From NCBI RefSeq assembly GCF_004004555.2, contig NZ_SACP01000023.1, forward strand, positions 27,604 through 91,603: 64,000 bases of DNA. Reading direction: 5' to 3'. The stretch's first letter is position 1; every line of letters starts with the position of its first letter. Position numbers and translations under genes: made by a program. This document shows, piece after piece, positions 51,585-58,439 of this stretch. A model generated the notes under the pieces. The model saw only the letters and a program-made list of their open reading frames with translations, made no database searches and had not been told where the DNA came from. The DNA comes from Methylobacterium oryzihabitans. GTDB lineage: Bacteria; Pseudomonadota; Alphaproteobacteria; Rhizobiales; Beijerinckiaceae.

Positions 51585-51988
51585 CAGAGCGCCGCCTCAT
51601 GCGCGGGGCCGGCCGCGGTCTCAGCCGCCGTCGGGGGCGTGTCGATCGGCGGCGGGCCCGGCTCCGATGCGACGCGGGCACTGCCACGGTCGGCTGCGAT
51701 GATATCGAGGGCCACGGCCAGCGGCCCGGCCGGGCCGCCGAGCCCGGTCCGGGTCAGCGCCGCCCGCAGCGCGTCGGCGGTGCAGCCGCACTGGAAGGCC
51801 AGTGAGGCGGCGATGGCGCAGTCCCGGGCCAGGATGTCGGCCTGCGTGTCGAGCTTGCCGCCGTTGAGGAAGATCTCGCCGAGCCGGCCGTCCGCGTAGA
51901 GCGAATACTGCACGCGATACTCGATCCCGTCGTGGAAGAAGGTGAAGGTGGCGGTGCCGCGGCGGGCGGGCAGACGTTCACGGGGCAT
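51584..51988 (-). CDS. TSCPD-like domain protein
   Basis: The product is 134 residues. The core YADGRLGEIFLNGGKLDTQA, DILARDCAIAASLAFQCGCT and GLGGPAGPLAVALDII resembles the TSCPD domain found at the C-terminus of class II ribonucleotide reductases and alone in some phages. The cysteine pair CGC is in the right area for a metal site. As a stand-alone protein its function is unknown; nucleotide metabolism is a guess. It overlaps the ASCH start by one ATGA. Confidence 0.65.
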   Translation of the reverse strand: MPRERLPARRGTATFTFFHDGIEYRVQYSLYADGRLGEIFLNGGKLDTQADILARDCAIAASLAFQCGCTADALRAALTRTGLGGPAGPLAVALDIIAADRGSARVASEPGPPPIDTPPTAAETAAGPAHEAAL

Positions 51989-52013
51989 CGCGGGATCTCC
52001 GGCCGGAAGAGCG

Positions 52014-52406
52014 TCAGGCGGCGCGCGAACGGCCGAGGCCGCTAACCTTGGCGATCTCGGCGCGCTGGGCGGCGTAGGCCTCGGCGACCATCGGGTAGTC
52101 CGGCGGCAGGCCCCACTTCCGGCGGTACTCGTCGGGCGTCATCCCGCGGCCGGCGAGATGGCGCTTGAGCGACTTGTAGGGCTTGCCGTCCTCCAGGCTG
52201 ATGATGTGCTCGGGCGTCACGCTCCGGCGGATCGACACGGGCGGGGTCAGGGCCGGTGCCGGCTCGGGCGTGCGACCGAGCCCCGCGAGGCTCGTGTGCA
52301 CCTGGGCGATGAGCCCGGGCAGCTCGGCGCTCGGCAGGGCGTTGTGCGCGACGTAGGCCGAGACGATCGCGGCGGCGCGCTCGATCGTGGCGGGGGCAGA
52401 GGTCAT
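52014..52406 (-). CDS. MucR-family protein lacking zinc cysteines
   Basis: The product is 130 residues from the ATG at 52406. The Ros/MucR region is clear: SVTPEHIISLEDGKPYKSLK, RHLAGRGMTPDEYRRKWGLP, then DYPMVAEAYAAQRAEIAKVS. Ros-type proteins have cysteines near the ISLEDGKPY segment; here serine and tyrosine take those places, so the classical zinc finger cannot form. MucR proteins are AT-rich-DNA-binding, H-NS-like regulators. A phage copy may silence or compete with host MucR. Confidence 0.85.
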   Translation of the reverse strand: MTSAPATIERAAAIVSAYVAHNALPSAELPGLIAQVHTSLAGLGRTPEPAPALTPPVSIRRSVTPEHIISLEDGKPYKSLKRHLAGRGMTPDEYRRKWGLPPDYPMVAEAYAAQRAEIAKVSGLGRSRAA

Positions 52407-52498
52407 GGCGGGCGTCCTCTTGGTCTTGGTTTGGGGAGGGAAGGCCGGTCGTGGACGGAGCGGCCCGGATGGCCCCGGCGGCTGGCCGGGGAGCGGGG

Positions 52499-52795
52499 TC
52501 ATGCCGGCGCCGGGACGCGGCGGGCGCGCAGGGAGCGGGCCTGAGCGACGAGGGCGAGGCCCTCGACGCGGCCGGCCGGCAGGGTGATCGGGACGGGGCG
52601 GCCAGAGAGCAGGGCGCGGGCGTCGTCGCGGTAGGCCTCGATCTCGGCCTCGGTGAAGCCGGCCGCGGCGAGGTGGACGAAGGTGCAGGCGCCGTCGCCG
52701 GCTTCCCGGTCGCGCATGACCTGCGCCATGCGCTCGGTTCGGATCGAGCGGTCGACGGCGTGGCGGGCGGCGGCGATTTTCGAGGGGGCGGCCAC
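52499..52795 (-). CDS. Hypothetical phage protein
   Basis: The product is 98 residues from a GTG at 52795 that overlaps the previous stop (TAGTG). It is helical and charged, with AARHAVDRSIRTERMAQVMR and HLAAAGFTEAEIEAYRDDAR, the latter like a small ubiquitin-associated-type or HTH helix pair. No family is recognised. It belongs to the leftward operon. Confidence 0.6.
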   Translation of the reverse strand: MAAPSKIAAARHAVDRSIRTERMAQVMRDREAGDGACTFVHLAAAGFTEAEIEAYRDDARALLSGRPVPITLPAGRVEGLALVAQARSLRARRVPAPA

Positions 52796-52989
52796 TACTC
52801 GTACTCCGGGTCGTGAGGGGCGAAGGGAAAGAGGGTCTCGTCGTCGGCGTCGGACGGGACCTCCCGACCGTCGCTGGCGAAGGCTCGCGCGCAGGCGTCG
52901 ATCGCCGCGACGACGGCGGCGCCGAGCGGGATCCAGGCGTGGGGCGCGGCGTGGAAGGGCAGGGCGGGTGGCGGCTCGTCGGGTGTCAT
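52795..52989 (-). CDS. Small hypothetical phage protein (64 aa)
   Basis: The product is 64 residues from the ATG at 52989. The first half is PPPALPFHAAPHAWIPLGAA, the second acidic (SDADDETLFPFAPHDPEYE). Its start overlaps the stop of the gene before it (ATGA), and its own stop overlaps the next start, which supports translation despite the small size. Nothing else is recognisable. Confidence 0.55.
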   Translation of the reverse strand: MTPDEPPPALPFHAAPHAWIPLGAAVVAAIDACARAFASDGREVPSDADDETLFPFAPHDPEYE

Positions 52990-53294
52990 GAGGCGAGCGT
53001 TCCGCTTTGGAATCCGAGACACGCGCGAGCGCCCTCGATCCGCGTCAGCAGCGCGCGCCGGACATCGGCATCGCGCTCGCAGGCGGCGTCCGCGGCGGCG
53101 GCCACGAGGATGGCGTTCGCCAGCACGAGCAGCTCTGCGGGCTCGCACCCGACGTCGCCGATCTGGGCGTCGAACGCGCCGGGACGGTCGCCGGCCTCGA
53201 CGAACCCGACGATGAGGCGGGCCTCGGGACGGGTCTGGCGCCACTCGGCGAACGCGGCGAGCACGTCGCGCTCCTCGACAGGGCAGCGGGGCAT
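52986..53294 (-). CDS. Hypothetical phage protein (102 aa)
   Basis: The product is 102 residues from the ATG at 53294: VEERDVLAAFAEWRQTRPEA, then LIVGFVEAGDRPGAFDAQIG and a helical ANAILVAAAADAACERDADV. There are three cysteines without a clear metal pattern. It ends in an ATGA overlap with the next gene. The family is unknown. Confidence 0.6.
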   Translation of the reverse strand: MPRCPVEERDVLAAFAEWRQTRPEARLIVGFVEAGDRPGAFDAQIGDVGCEPAELLVLANAILVAAAADAACERDADVRRALLTRIEGARACLGFQSGTLAS

Positions 53295-53359
53295 GGCGGA
53301 GAGGCTCGGGTGGAAGGGATGACGAGGCGGGCGGCGGCGCGTGCCGCCCGCCGGCGCGG

Positions 53360-54301
53360 TCAGCGCAGGGCCGCCTCGGGCGCGCCCTCGAAGGTCGGCA
53401 GCGCCGTTTCCTCGGCGACCCGCATCAGGTCCTGGGTCACGCGGCTGCGCAGCTCGTCCTCCCAGCGGTAGAGCTGGAACGACCACGTGATCGCGCCGCC
53501 CGCGACGCGGTAGCGGAGGCGGGCCGGGATGCGGACGTGGTCGCCGTCGACGAAGCTGCGGAGCTGGATCATGAAGATCCCCGGCACCACGATCGTCTCG
53601 CCCTTGCCGTCGACGTGCTCCTCGCGGAAGACGATCTCGCCCTCGCCGCTCTGGAGCCGCACGCTGTTCTTCACCTGCGCCGAGACGAAGATCTCCAGCG
53701 AGCGGGCGAGGTCGATCAGCTCGTTGGGCGCGGCGAACTTCGCCTTGAACAGGCGCTCGTAGCTGACGACCTCGGCATCGAACGGCGCGGCCAGCTCGGC
53801 GGCGTGCTCCTCGAGGAAGGCGGCGAAGTCGCCCTGGGTCATCTTCTGGTTGTTGGCGTCGATCCAGGCCTTGAACTCGGGCGTGATCGGAAAGGCGTAG
53901 GCGATGCGGTGCTCGCCGTGGCGCGGGCCGCCGTCGACCGCGTGATAGTCGAGAACCGCGGTGAGCGTCGGGCCGGGCCAATCGGTCTTGGCGAAGACGG
54001 CCGAGCCCTCGTCCTTGTGGCGGTTGATGAGGGCGATGAACGAATCGAGGGTGGTGACCTTGGCGGTGCCGGTGCGGCGGGCCGGCAGCGTGCGGTACTC
54101 CTCGATGAGCGCCTTGACCGAGTCGAGGCGCTGGCCCGGCCGCACGAGGACCGGGACCTGCTTCGGCAGGCCGGGTCCGAGATCCGGCACGTCGAGGATC
54201 ATGACGTCCGGTTTCTGCCCGGCGGTGGCGAGATCGGCGATCGTCCGGATCGCCTCGGCCTCGCCGGTGTGAAGAGTGGTGTGCCCCTGGGATGACGCCA
54301 C
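53360..54301 (-). CDS. DUF2303-family phage protein
   Basis: The product is 313 residues from the GTG at 54301, after AGGAGA. Features are LDSFIALINRHKDEGSAVFA, HRIAYAFPITPEFKAWIDAN, the QGDFAAFLEEHAAEL segment and a C-terminal beta-rich FMIQLRSFVDGDHVRIPARL region. This is the pattern of DUF2303 proteins, common in early regions of siphophage-like prophages and of unknown function, sometimes near recombination genes. It is one of the longest genes of the leftward operon. Confidence 0.85.
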   Translation of the reverse strand: MASSQGHTTLHTGEAEAIRTIADLATAGQKPDVMILDVPDLGPGLPKQVPVLVRPGQRLDSVKALIEEYRTLPARRTGTAKVTTLDSFIALINRHKDEGSAVFAKTDWPGPTLTAVLDYHAVDGGPRHGEHRIAYAFPITPEFKAWIDANNQKMTQGDFAAFLEEHAAELAAPFDAEVVSYERLFKAKFAAPNELIDLARSLEIFVSAQVKNSVRLQSGEGEIVFREEHVDGKGETIVVPGIFMIQLRSFVDGDHVRIPARLRYRVAGGAITWSFQLYRWEDELRSRVTQDLMRVAEETALPTFEGAPEAALR

Positions 54302-54359
54302 GGTGTTCTCCTGTGGTGGCGGTGGTGGCCCGCGGATCGCGGGCGGTGATCGGCTGCGG

Positions 54360-54698
54360 TCAGCCGAAGTCGCGGTCGCGCACTGCGCGCGGGCCGGCGA
54401 ACATGTCGTCCTGGCTCGGGTGCTGGACGCTGAATCCGCCGTCGACGATCCAGAACGGCGTGCCGGTGAAACTCTTCTCCGGGGGCAGCTTGGACTTCAC
54501 GTCCGGCACGACTTCGGTGCGGCCTTCCTGATAAGCGACAGTCAAGGTGATGGTGACTGTGGCTTTGCCCTTCTGATCGGGCAGCGATTCCAGATGCTCC
54601 ACCGCCGCGGTGAGATGCTGGTCGACGCGCTCGACGAACCGACCGCGACTGAGGATAGGCATCAGGTCGAGGACCGAGCGAACGGGTTTGATGGACAC
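54360..54698 (-). CDS. Hypothetical phage protein upstream of DUF2303
   Basis: The product is 112 residues from the GTG at 54698, chosen because GGAGG lies six bases upstream. An N-terminal helix (RFVERVDQHLTAAVEHLESL) is followed by beta strands (KATVTITLTVAYQEGRTEVV) and a conserved-looking FWIVDGGFSVQHPSQDDMF end. The gap to the DUF2303 gene is 58 bp. No known family is evident. Confidence 0.7.
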   Translation of the reverse strand: MSIKPVRSVLDLMPILSRGRFVERVDQHLTAAVEHLESLPDQKGKATVTITLTVAYQEGRTEVVPDVKSKLPPEKSFTGTPFWIVDGGFSVQHPSQDDMFAGPRAVRDRDFG

Positions 54699-54714
54699 GA
54701 GAAGCCTCCGGTAC

Positions 54715-55341
54715 TCAGGCGGCACGGCCCGGCATCAGCGCCGGGAGGTGGGTGTTGAAGCAGGCCATCAGGCGCATCTCGACCTCGGTGGCCGGGAGCG
54801 GGCGCCAGACCTTCGGGCCCGGCCCGATGCCGAGCGCGTCGATCGCCCAGGGCCGCCGTACCGCCGCCGGCATCGCCCGGAGGAAGTCGCGCCGCTCGGT
54901 GGCGAGCGCTCGCAGGTCGACCGTGTGGATCGCCTCGCGCAGGGCGATGCCGGGGAGGGGCAGGCCGGCGGCGCGGTGGATCACGGCGTCGTGGCGCTCG
55001 GCGAGTGCCCGGCGGACGGATGCCATCTGCGCCGCGAAGGCCTCGCCGAACATCTCGGTCGCGACGGCACCGAGTGCGTCCACGGCCGGGGTGGTCCAGT
55101 CGCCGAGCCGGGCCTCGTGCGCGTCGTGGAGCAGCCACAGCGGGCGCAGCGACAACGGGCAGAGGTCGAGGCCGATCAGCGTGTGCAGTCCGACCGAGAC
55201 CGGGGAGCGGGCGTTGCCGGCGTAGCGGTGGATCTGGGACAGCGCCCAGGCGATCTCGGCGAAGTCGACTTGGGCCGCACACGGGGTGACGAGGTCGATC
55301 GGTAGGCCGTTGACCGACGGGATCCAGGGTTGAGCGGTCAC
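54715..55341 (-). CDS. HD-domain phosphohydrolase, YfbR-like
   Basis: The product is 208 residues from the GTG at 55341, after GGAGTGG. Metal ligands of the HD fold are visible: arginine-rich YAGNARSPVSVGLHTLIGLD (first histidine) and LWLLHDAHEARLGD (the HD pair), with a later aspartate in REAIHTVDLRALA. Phage members resemble YfbR and other nucleotide phosphohydrolases that hydrolyse dNMPs or similar. It may adjust nucleotide pools for DNA modification. A longer frame extends upstream to 55413 but overlaps the palindromic control region. Confidence 0.8.
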   Translation of the reverse strand: MTAQPWIPSVNGLPIDLVTPCAAQVDFAEIAWALSQIHRYAGNARSPVSVGLHTLIGLDLCPLSLRPLWLLHDAHEARLGDWTTPAVDALGAVATEMFGEAFAAQMASVRRALAERHDAVIHRAAGLPLPGIALREAIHTVDLRALATERRDFLRAMPAAVRRPWAIDALGIGPGPKVWRPLPATEVEMRLMACFNTHLPALMPGRAA

Positions 55342-55372
55342 CGCTGCGCCACTCCAAGGTTGAGGAAACAAA

Positions 55373-55382
55373 GTTCCGGAAC
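55373..55382. promoter_or_regulatory. Palindrome GTTCCGGAAC with flanking TGAGG/CCTCA
   Basis: A perfect 10-bp palindrome between the divergent HD gene and the 55437 gene, bracketed by TGAGG (near 55362) and CCTCA (near 55383). The stretch is AT-rich and likely holds promoters for both directions. Confidence 0.45.
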
Positions 55383-55436
55383 CCTCAGCGTTATAATCGA
55401 TTTTACACAGCAATTACCCTTAGTAAGAAAAACGCC

Positions 55437-55724
55437 ATGAATGAAAAAATCGTGCTGCCAGACGCGGCCTCCAGCGGTCTCGCCTACGTGCTTCTGAGCG
55501 TTGCTTTTCAAGCGATGGCGAAAGCGTTCTGGGTCGCGGATGTGGACGGCGCCCGGCGCGTCCTCGATGCGATAACCGCGGATCTTGCGATCCGGGTTGA
55601 AGAAGTTGCAGCCTCGCGTCCCGCCGACGAAGCCAGGACTATCCTCAATGACGCCCATCGGAGCGTCCAGGATATACTCCGGTCGGCGAGAGAACTTGAT
55701 CGCGGGGACTGCGGAACAGCCTAA
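55437..55724 (+). CDS. Hypothetical protein (95 aa), opposite to the operon
   Basis: The product is 95 residues: MNEKIVLPDAASSGLAYVLL, then VADVDGARRVLDAITADLAI and helical, charged C-terminus. An AT-rich leader with AGTAAGAAAAAC precedes the ATG. The codon use is less GC-biased than its neighbours, a sign of separate acquisition. It interrupts the leftward operon on the other strand, like a moron gene. The function is unknown. Confidence 0.6.
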   Translation: MNEKIVLPDAASSGLAYVLLSVAFQAMAKAFWVADVDGARRVLDAITADLAIRVEEVAASRPADEARTILNDAHRSVQDILRSARELDRGDCGTA

Positions 55725-55729
55725 CGGCA

Positions 55730-56074
55730 TCACGCTGCCTCCCCGCGCCAAGCGAGCTGCGCCAGGGCCCACGCCTTCACGGCGGCTTGGGCGCGCGGGT
55801 GGATGACGACGTGGGTGAGGTCGCACTCGTAGTCGTAGAGGACGGTCTCGCGCTCGTGGGCCCGGCGCATCAGCCCGGTGAACACGAGGAGCCGCCGGGC
55901 GGTCGTGCCCGGGGTGCTCGTCAGGCACTGGCGGAGCGTCAGCGTCGTGACCTCGGAGAGCCACAGCCGCACGTCGCCGCCCGGAACCCGGAAGTCGGCG
56001 AGCTGAGTGGCCAGGGTCGCGAGGATCGCCTCGCGGGCTTCGGCGTCGGAGCGCAGGAGGTCGGCGGTCAGCAT
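55730..56074 (-). CDS. Hypothetical phage protein (114 aa)
   Basis: The product is 114 residues: MLTADLLRSDAEAREAILAT, LWLSEVTTLTLRQCLTS, LLVFTGLMRRAHERETVLYD and a C-terminal AVKAWALAQLAW helix. Its start lies 7 bp inside the next upstream gene. No family is recognised. Confidence 0.6.
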   Translation of the reverse strand: MLTADLLRSDAEAREAILATLATQLADFRVPGGDVRLWLSEVTTLTLRQCLTSTPGTTARRLLVFTGLMRRAHERETVLYDYECDLTHVVIHPRAQAAVKAWALAQLAWRGEAA

Positions 56075-56343
56075 GTCCCGTCCTCCCCGGTGGAAGCGGG
56101 CGCGCTCGTATCGGCGACGGGGGGGAAGACGCTCGACACCGCCTGGAACACGACGAACTCGCGCCGATGGTGAGCGGCGAGGCGCGCGGCCTCCGTCTCG
56201 GCGTCGGCCTGCGAGCCGTGCTCGTGCGGCGCGTAGCCGGCGCGCAGGCGGCCGGACTTCCCGGTCCGGTTGAGGACGATGAACCCGCCGCCGATCACCG
56301 GCGGATGGGTGCGCTTGGGGGCGGGGGTGTCGGGCGACGACAT
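56068..56343 (-). CDS. Small hypothetical phage protein (91 aa)
   Basis: The product is 91 residues from the ATG at 56343. It reads KRTHPPVIGGGFIVLNRTGK, then AGYAPHEHGSQADAETEAAR and REFVVFQAVSSVFPP. The pattern of a short beta sheet followed by a helix with alternating A/E is common in phage proteins of the DUF-type that handle sequence-specific repeats, but I cannot name it. Confidence 0.6.
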   Translation of the reverse strand: MSSPDTPAPKRTHPPVIGGGFIVLNRTGKSGRLRAGYAPHEHGSQADAETEAARLAAHHRREFVVFQAVSSVFPPVADTSAPASTGEDGTC

Positions 56344-56399
56344 GCTGGCTCCGGGCGGAGGCGGGCGGGGAGAGACCGGGATGGAAGGGGTGGCGGGGC

Positions 56400-56774
56400 C
56401 TATAGAGGCTCGCCGGTGGCGCGCTCGACGCAGCCGCCGCCGACCTTGCGCTTGCGCCAGTCGCCCTTGCCGCCGGGGAGCGGGCGGCGGGATTGCTTGA
56501 AGCCGTAGACGGCCGCGACCTGCGCCTTCATCGCGCCGATGCGGGCGAGGTCGCCGTCGGGGCCAGCGGTCTTGGCGTCGGCGCAATGGCCGTGGACCAT
56601 GGCGCGGTTGCCGAGGTCGTTCGAGCCGCCGAGGCCGAGCGCCCGCATGTGCTCGTCGCGGGGTCGGTCGCCGGGGCGGATCGGCTCGTTGCAGAGTGGG
56701 CAGGTGTGGCCCTGCGCGAGCAGCAGGTCGGTCTTCTCGCGGGCGGTGAGGGGCGAGCGGTGGACCGTGCGCAT
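56400..56774 (-). CDS. HNH-type nuclease-like protein
   Basis: The product is 124 residues from the ATG at 56774. CPLCNEPI supplies the first zinc pair; DEHMRALGLGGSNDLGNRAM, then VHGHCADAKT, is the HNH motif. The basic C-terminus has RRPLPGGKGDWRKRKVGGGC. HNH enzymes in early phage regions nick or cut DNA, in homing, restriction or packaging. The start overlaps the previous gene's stop (ATGA). The tail after residue 95 is unusual. Confidence 0.82.
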   Translation of the reverse strand: MRTVHRSPLTAREKTDLLLAQGHTCPLCNEPIRPGDRPRDEHMRALGLGGSNDLGNRAMVHGHCADAKTAGPDGDLARIGAMKAQVAAVYGFKQSRRPLPGGKGDWRKRKVGGGCVERATGEPL

Positions 56775-57316
56775 CACGCGACCTCGCGGGCGTCGAAGGG
56801 CAGGGCGCGCAGGGTGGCCGCGTCGGTGAGGTCGAGGGGCGCGATCGCGTCCTCGGGCAGGCCGTTGTCCAGGGTCAGGCCGGGCCAGACGATCGCGAGG
56901 CCAGCCGCGAACTGGCGCGAGACCGACGGGCCGACGTGGCGGCTGACCTGTCCGTGGAACGACCCGCGCTGCAGGGTGCGACGGTTGCCGGCCCACTCCC
57001 GGAAGGCGCAGTGGACGGCGTTCGCCGACACGCACGCGTCGTCCTGGCGGCGGGTCTCGGCGAGGAGGAAGTCGAGGATCGGATCGTCCCGGAACCCGTA
57101 GCCCGTGACGCCCTCGATCGGCCCGGCCAGTCCGGTCTGGCCGAGGACGGCGCCGGCGACCCGCAGGAAGTTGGCGTCGGAGAGCGCCCCGACGCGCTGC
57201 CAGCGCGACCACGTGCGGTAGGCGGCGCAGAGGACGGGCCCCGCGATCGTGGAGCCTGGGCGCGGCTCGACGCGGATGTCGAGGAAGGCGCGCACGAGGT
57301 CGCTGACGGTGGTCAT
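56774..57316 (-). CDS. Protein with two D5-like winged-helix repeats
   Basis: The product is 180 residues from the ATG at 57316 after GGGAGAGG. Two related segments can be aligned: VRAFLDIRVEPRPGSTIAGP with LCAAYRTWSRWQR (about residues 7-45), and ILDFLLAETRRQDDACVSAN with VHCAFREWAGNRR (about 85-120). Both resemble the F...V....LY.AY..W pattern of the poxvirus D5/phage primase C-terminal winged helix. The pairing of two copies in one small protein is unusual. A DNA-binding role is inferred. Confidence 0.65.
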   Translation of the reverse strand: MTTVSDLVRAFLDIRVEPRPGSTIAGPVLCAAYRTWSRWQRVGALSDANFLRVAGAVLGQTGLAGPIEGVTGYGFRDDPILDFLLAETRRQDDACVSANAVHCAFREWAGNRRTLQRGSFHGQVSRHVGPSVSRQFAAGLAIVWPGLTLDNGLPEDAIAPLDLTDAATLRALPFDAREVA

Positions 57317-57357
57317 GCCACCTCTCCCGAAATGCAACCTGTGTTATGAAGAGGGGT

Positions 57358-57388
57358 GACCCGGACCGGCCACGAACCGGCCCGGGTC
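57358..57388. promoter_or_regulatory. Inverted repeat in leader of 57428 gene
   Basis: GACCCGGACCGG (57358-57369) and CCGGCCCGGGTC (57377-57388) pair over 11 of 12 positions around a 7-nt loop. It lies between the divergent D5-like gene and the 57428 gene, in the untranslated leader of the latter. Confidence 0.4.
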
Positions 57389-57427
57389 TCGCAGCCACCA
57401 ACCGAGACCACCGATTGGAGACCACGA

Positions 57428-57853
57428 ATGACGGTCATCCACGCCAAACGCTTCAAGGGCGTCATGGAGGGGCATGACACGGAAACCGGAGAGCCCGGCG
57501 TCACGGTGCTTGCCGTCGAAGTCGAGGACGGCAGCGACGTGTACGTGCGGATGCGCGGCGAGACCGCGTACGAGAGCATCGTCGCGCTCATGCCCGCACT
57601 CGGGCGTGCGGCGCGGACGATGACGGAGATGATGGTGCTGATTCCGGCGCAGGGCTGGCAGATCGAGCTTCCGCCCGGTCCCGAGCCTCAGCCGATCCTA
57701 CACGTCTACCTGCCGGGACAGGAGGCTCGCCTGTCGTTCCGGGTCGATCCAACGCACCTTCGCCCGCTCGCGGAGCGGCTGGCCCACATGGCCGACGTAC
57801 TGGAACAGCGCCCGCCGGACCTTCTGGCTCCGGGTACGCAGACCCGGAACTGA
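57428..57853 (+). CDS. Hypothetical protein (141 aa)
   Basis: The product is 141 residues from the ATG at 57428 after TTGGAGA. VTVLAVEVEDGSDVYVRMRG and YESIVALMPALGRAARTMTE are followed by PILHVYLPGQEARLSFRVDP and a helical end with LAHMADVLEQRP. It looks like a compact alpha/beta protein without a known family. It runs against the leftward operon. A minus-strand frame overlaps it, but its own ribosome binding site and composition make it the better gene. Confidence 0.65.
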   Translation: MTVIHAKRFKGVMEGHDTETGEPGVTVLAVEVEDGSDVYVRMRGETAYESIVALMPALGRAARTMTEMMVLIPAQGWQIELPPGPEPQPILHVYLPGQEARLSFRVDPTHLRPLAERLAHMADVLEQRPPDLLAPGTQTRN

Positions 57854-58025
57854 GGAAGCCCGGTAGAGCCCGCAGGCCGGTCCCGGAGCCTGCGGTTCCG
57901 ACGATCGGCAGGCACAGGCTCGTGCCGGCCGGCACGGGAACGACGATCATGTCGGATCGGCCGTCGTGGGCGCCGGTGGTCGTGCCGACGATTGCGGCGT
58001 AGGCGGGTAGCGTGGCGGGGGTCAC
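57588..58025 (-). CDS. Doubtful overlapping frame on the opposite strand
   Basis: A GTG at 58025 overlaps the stop of the 58267 gene (GTGA), and the first about 55 codons (TLPAYAAIVGTTTGAHDG, VVPVPAGTSLCLPIVGTAG) look somewhat protein-like. The rest is Pro/Ser/Arg-rich and lies antisense to the 57428 gene for 266 bp. Either a short gene with a decayed end or a chance frame; listed for completeness. Confidence 0.25.
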   Translation of the reverse strand: MTPATLPAYAAIVGTTTGAHDGRSDMIVVPVPAGTSLCLPIVGTAGSGTGLRALPGFLSSGSAYPEPEGPAGAVPVRRPCGPAAPRAGEGALDRPGTTGEPPVPAGRRVGSAEARDRAEARSASPAPESAPSSPSSSAPHARVRA

Positions 58026-58267
58026 TTGTCGCCCCCGCCTGGCGCGAGGTCGCAGACCTCAGCCTGATCGGGCGACCCGCACAGGCGCTGCCGCAACCCG
58101 AAGTAGACCGGCACCCAGTAGGCCGCGTTCGCCTCGTCCTCTTGCGACCAGACCGCGTGCGCATCGCCGACGGTCCGGGTCGACCAGTCCGCGATCAGGT
58201 TGTCGAGCGCCTCGACGAGGAGGTTGCGGTCCTCTTCGGTGAGGGTGACGGTGACGGCGGATGGCAC
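58022..58267 (-). CDS. First gene of the leftward early operon, small acidic protein
   Basis: The product is 81 residues from a GTG at 58267, preceded by GGAGC. It reads VTVTLTEEDRNLLVEALDNL, then SQEDEANAAYWVPVYFGLRQ. It is acidic and mostly helical. It is the first gene behind the operator-covered promoter at 58301-58344, so it holds the position of N or Cro-like early genes in lambdoid phages. No antitermination motif is recognised, so the role stays open. Confidence 0.6.
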   Translation of the reverse strand: MPSAVTVTLTEEDRNLLVEALDNLIADWSTRTVGDAHAVWSQEDEANAAYWVPVYFGLRQRLCGSPDQAEVCDLAPGGGDK

Positions 58268-58300
58268 GGGCGGGCTCCATCGCTGGCGGGCGATGGAGCT

Positions 58301-58344
58301 TCTTTACCGTCTTTCCGGTAATTCAGTCAACCGCTAATTCGGTT
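58301..58344 (-). promoter_or_regulatory. Left operator pair (OL-like) over a leftward promoter
   Basis: TACCG-N6-CGGTA (58305-58320) and AACCG-N6-CGGTT (58329-58344) are perfect dyads of the same class as those in the ci-cro gap. On the minus strand a TTGACT (-35, 58330-58325) and TAAAGA (-10, about 58306-58301) with 18-bp spacing overlap both dyads, reading into the 58267 gene. The direct repeat ATTCGGTTAAA occurs at 58337-58347 and 58356-58366. Confidence 0.75.
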
Positions 58345-58439
58345 AAACCCGACCGATTCGGTTAAATCAGGTCACCAAGCGCAGCATGGGGCGGTCCGCA
58401 ACCGAATCCGTTTCCACAGCTTCCCATGGAATGTCGCAC

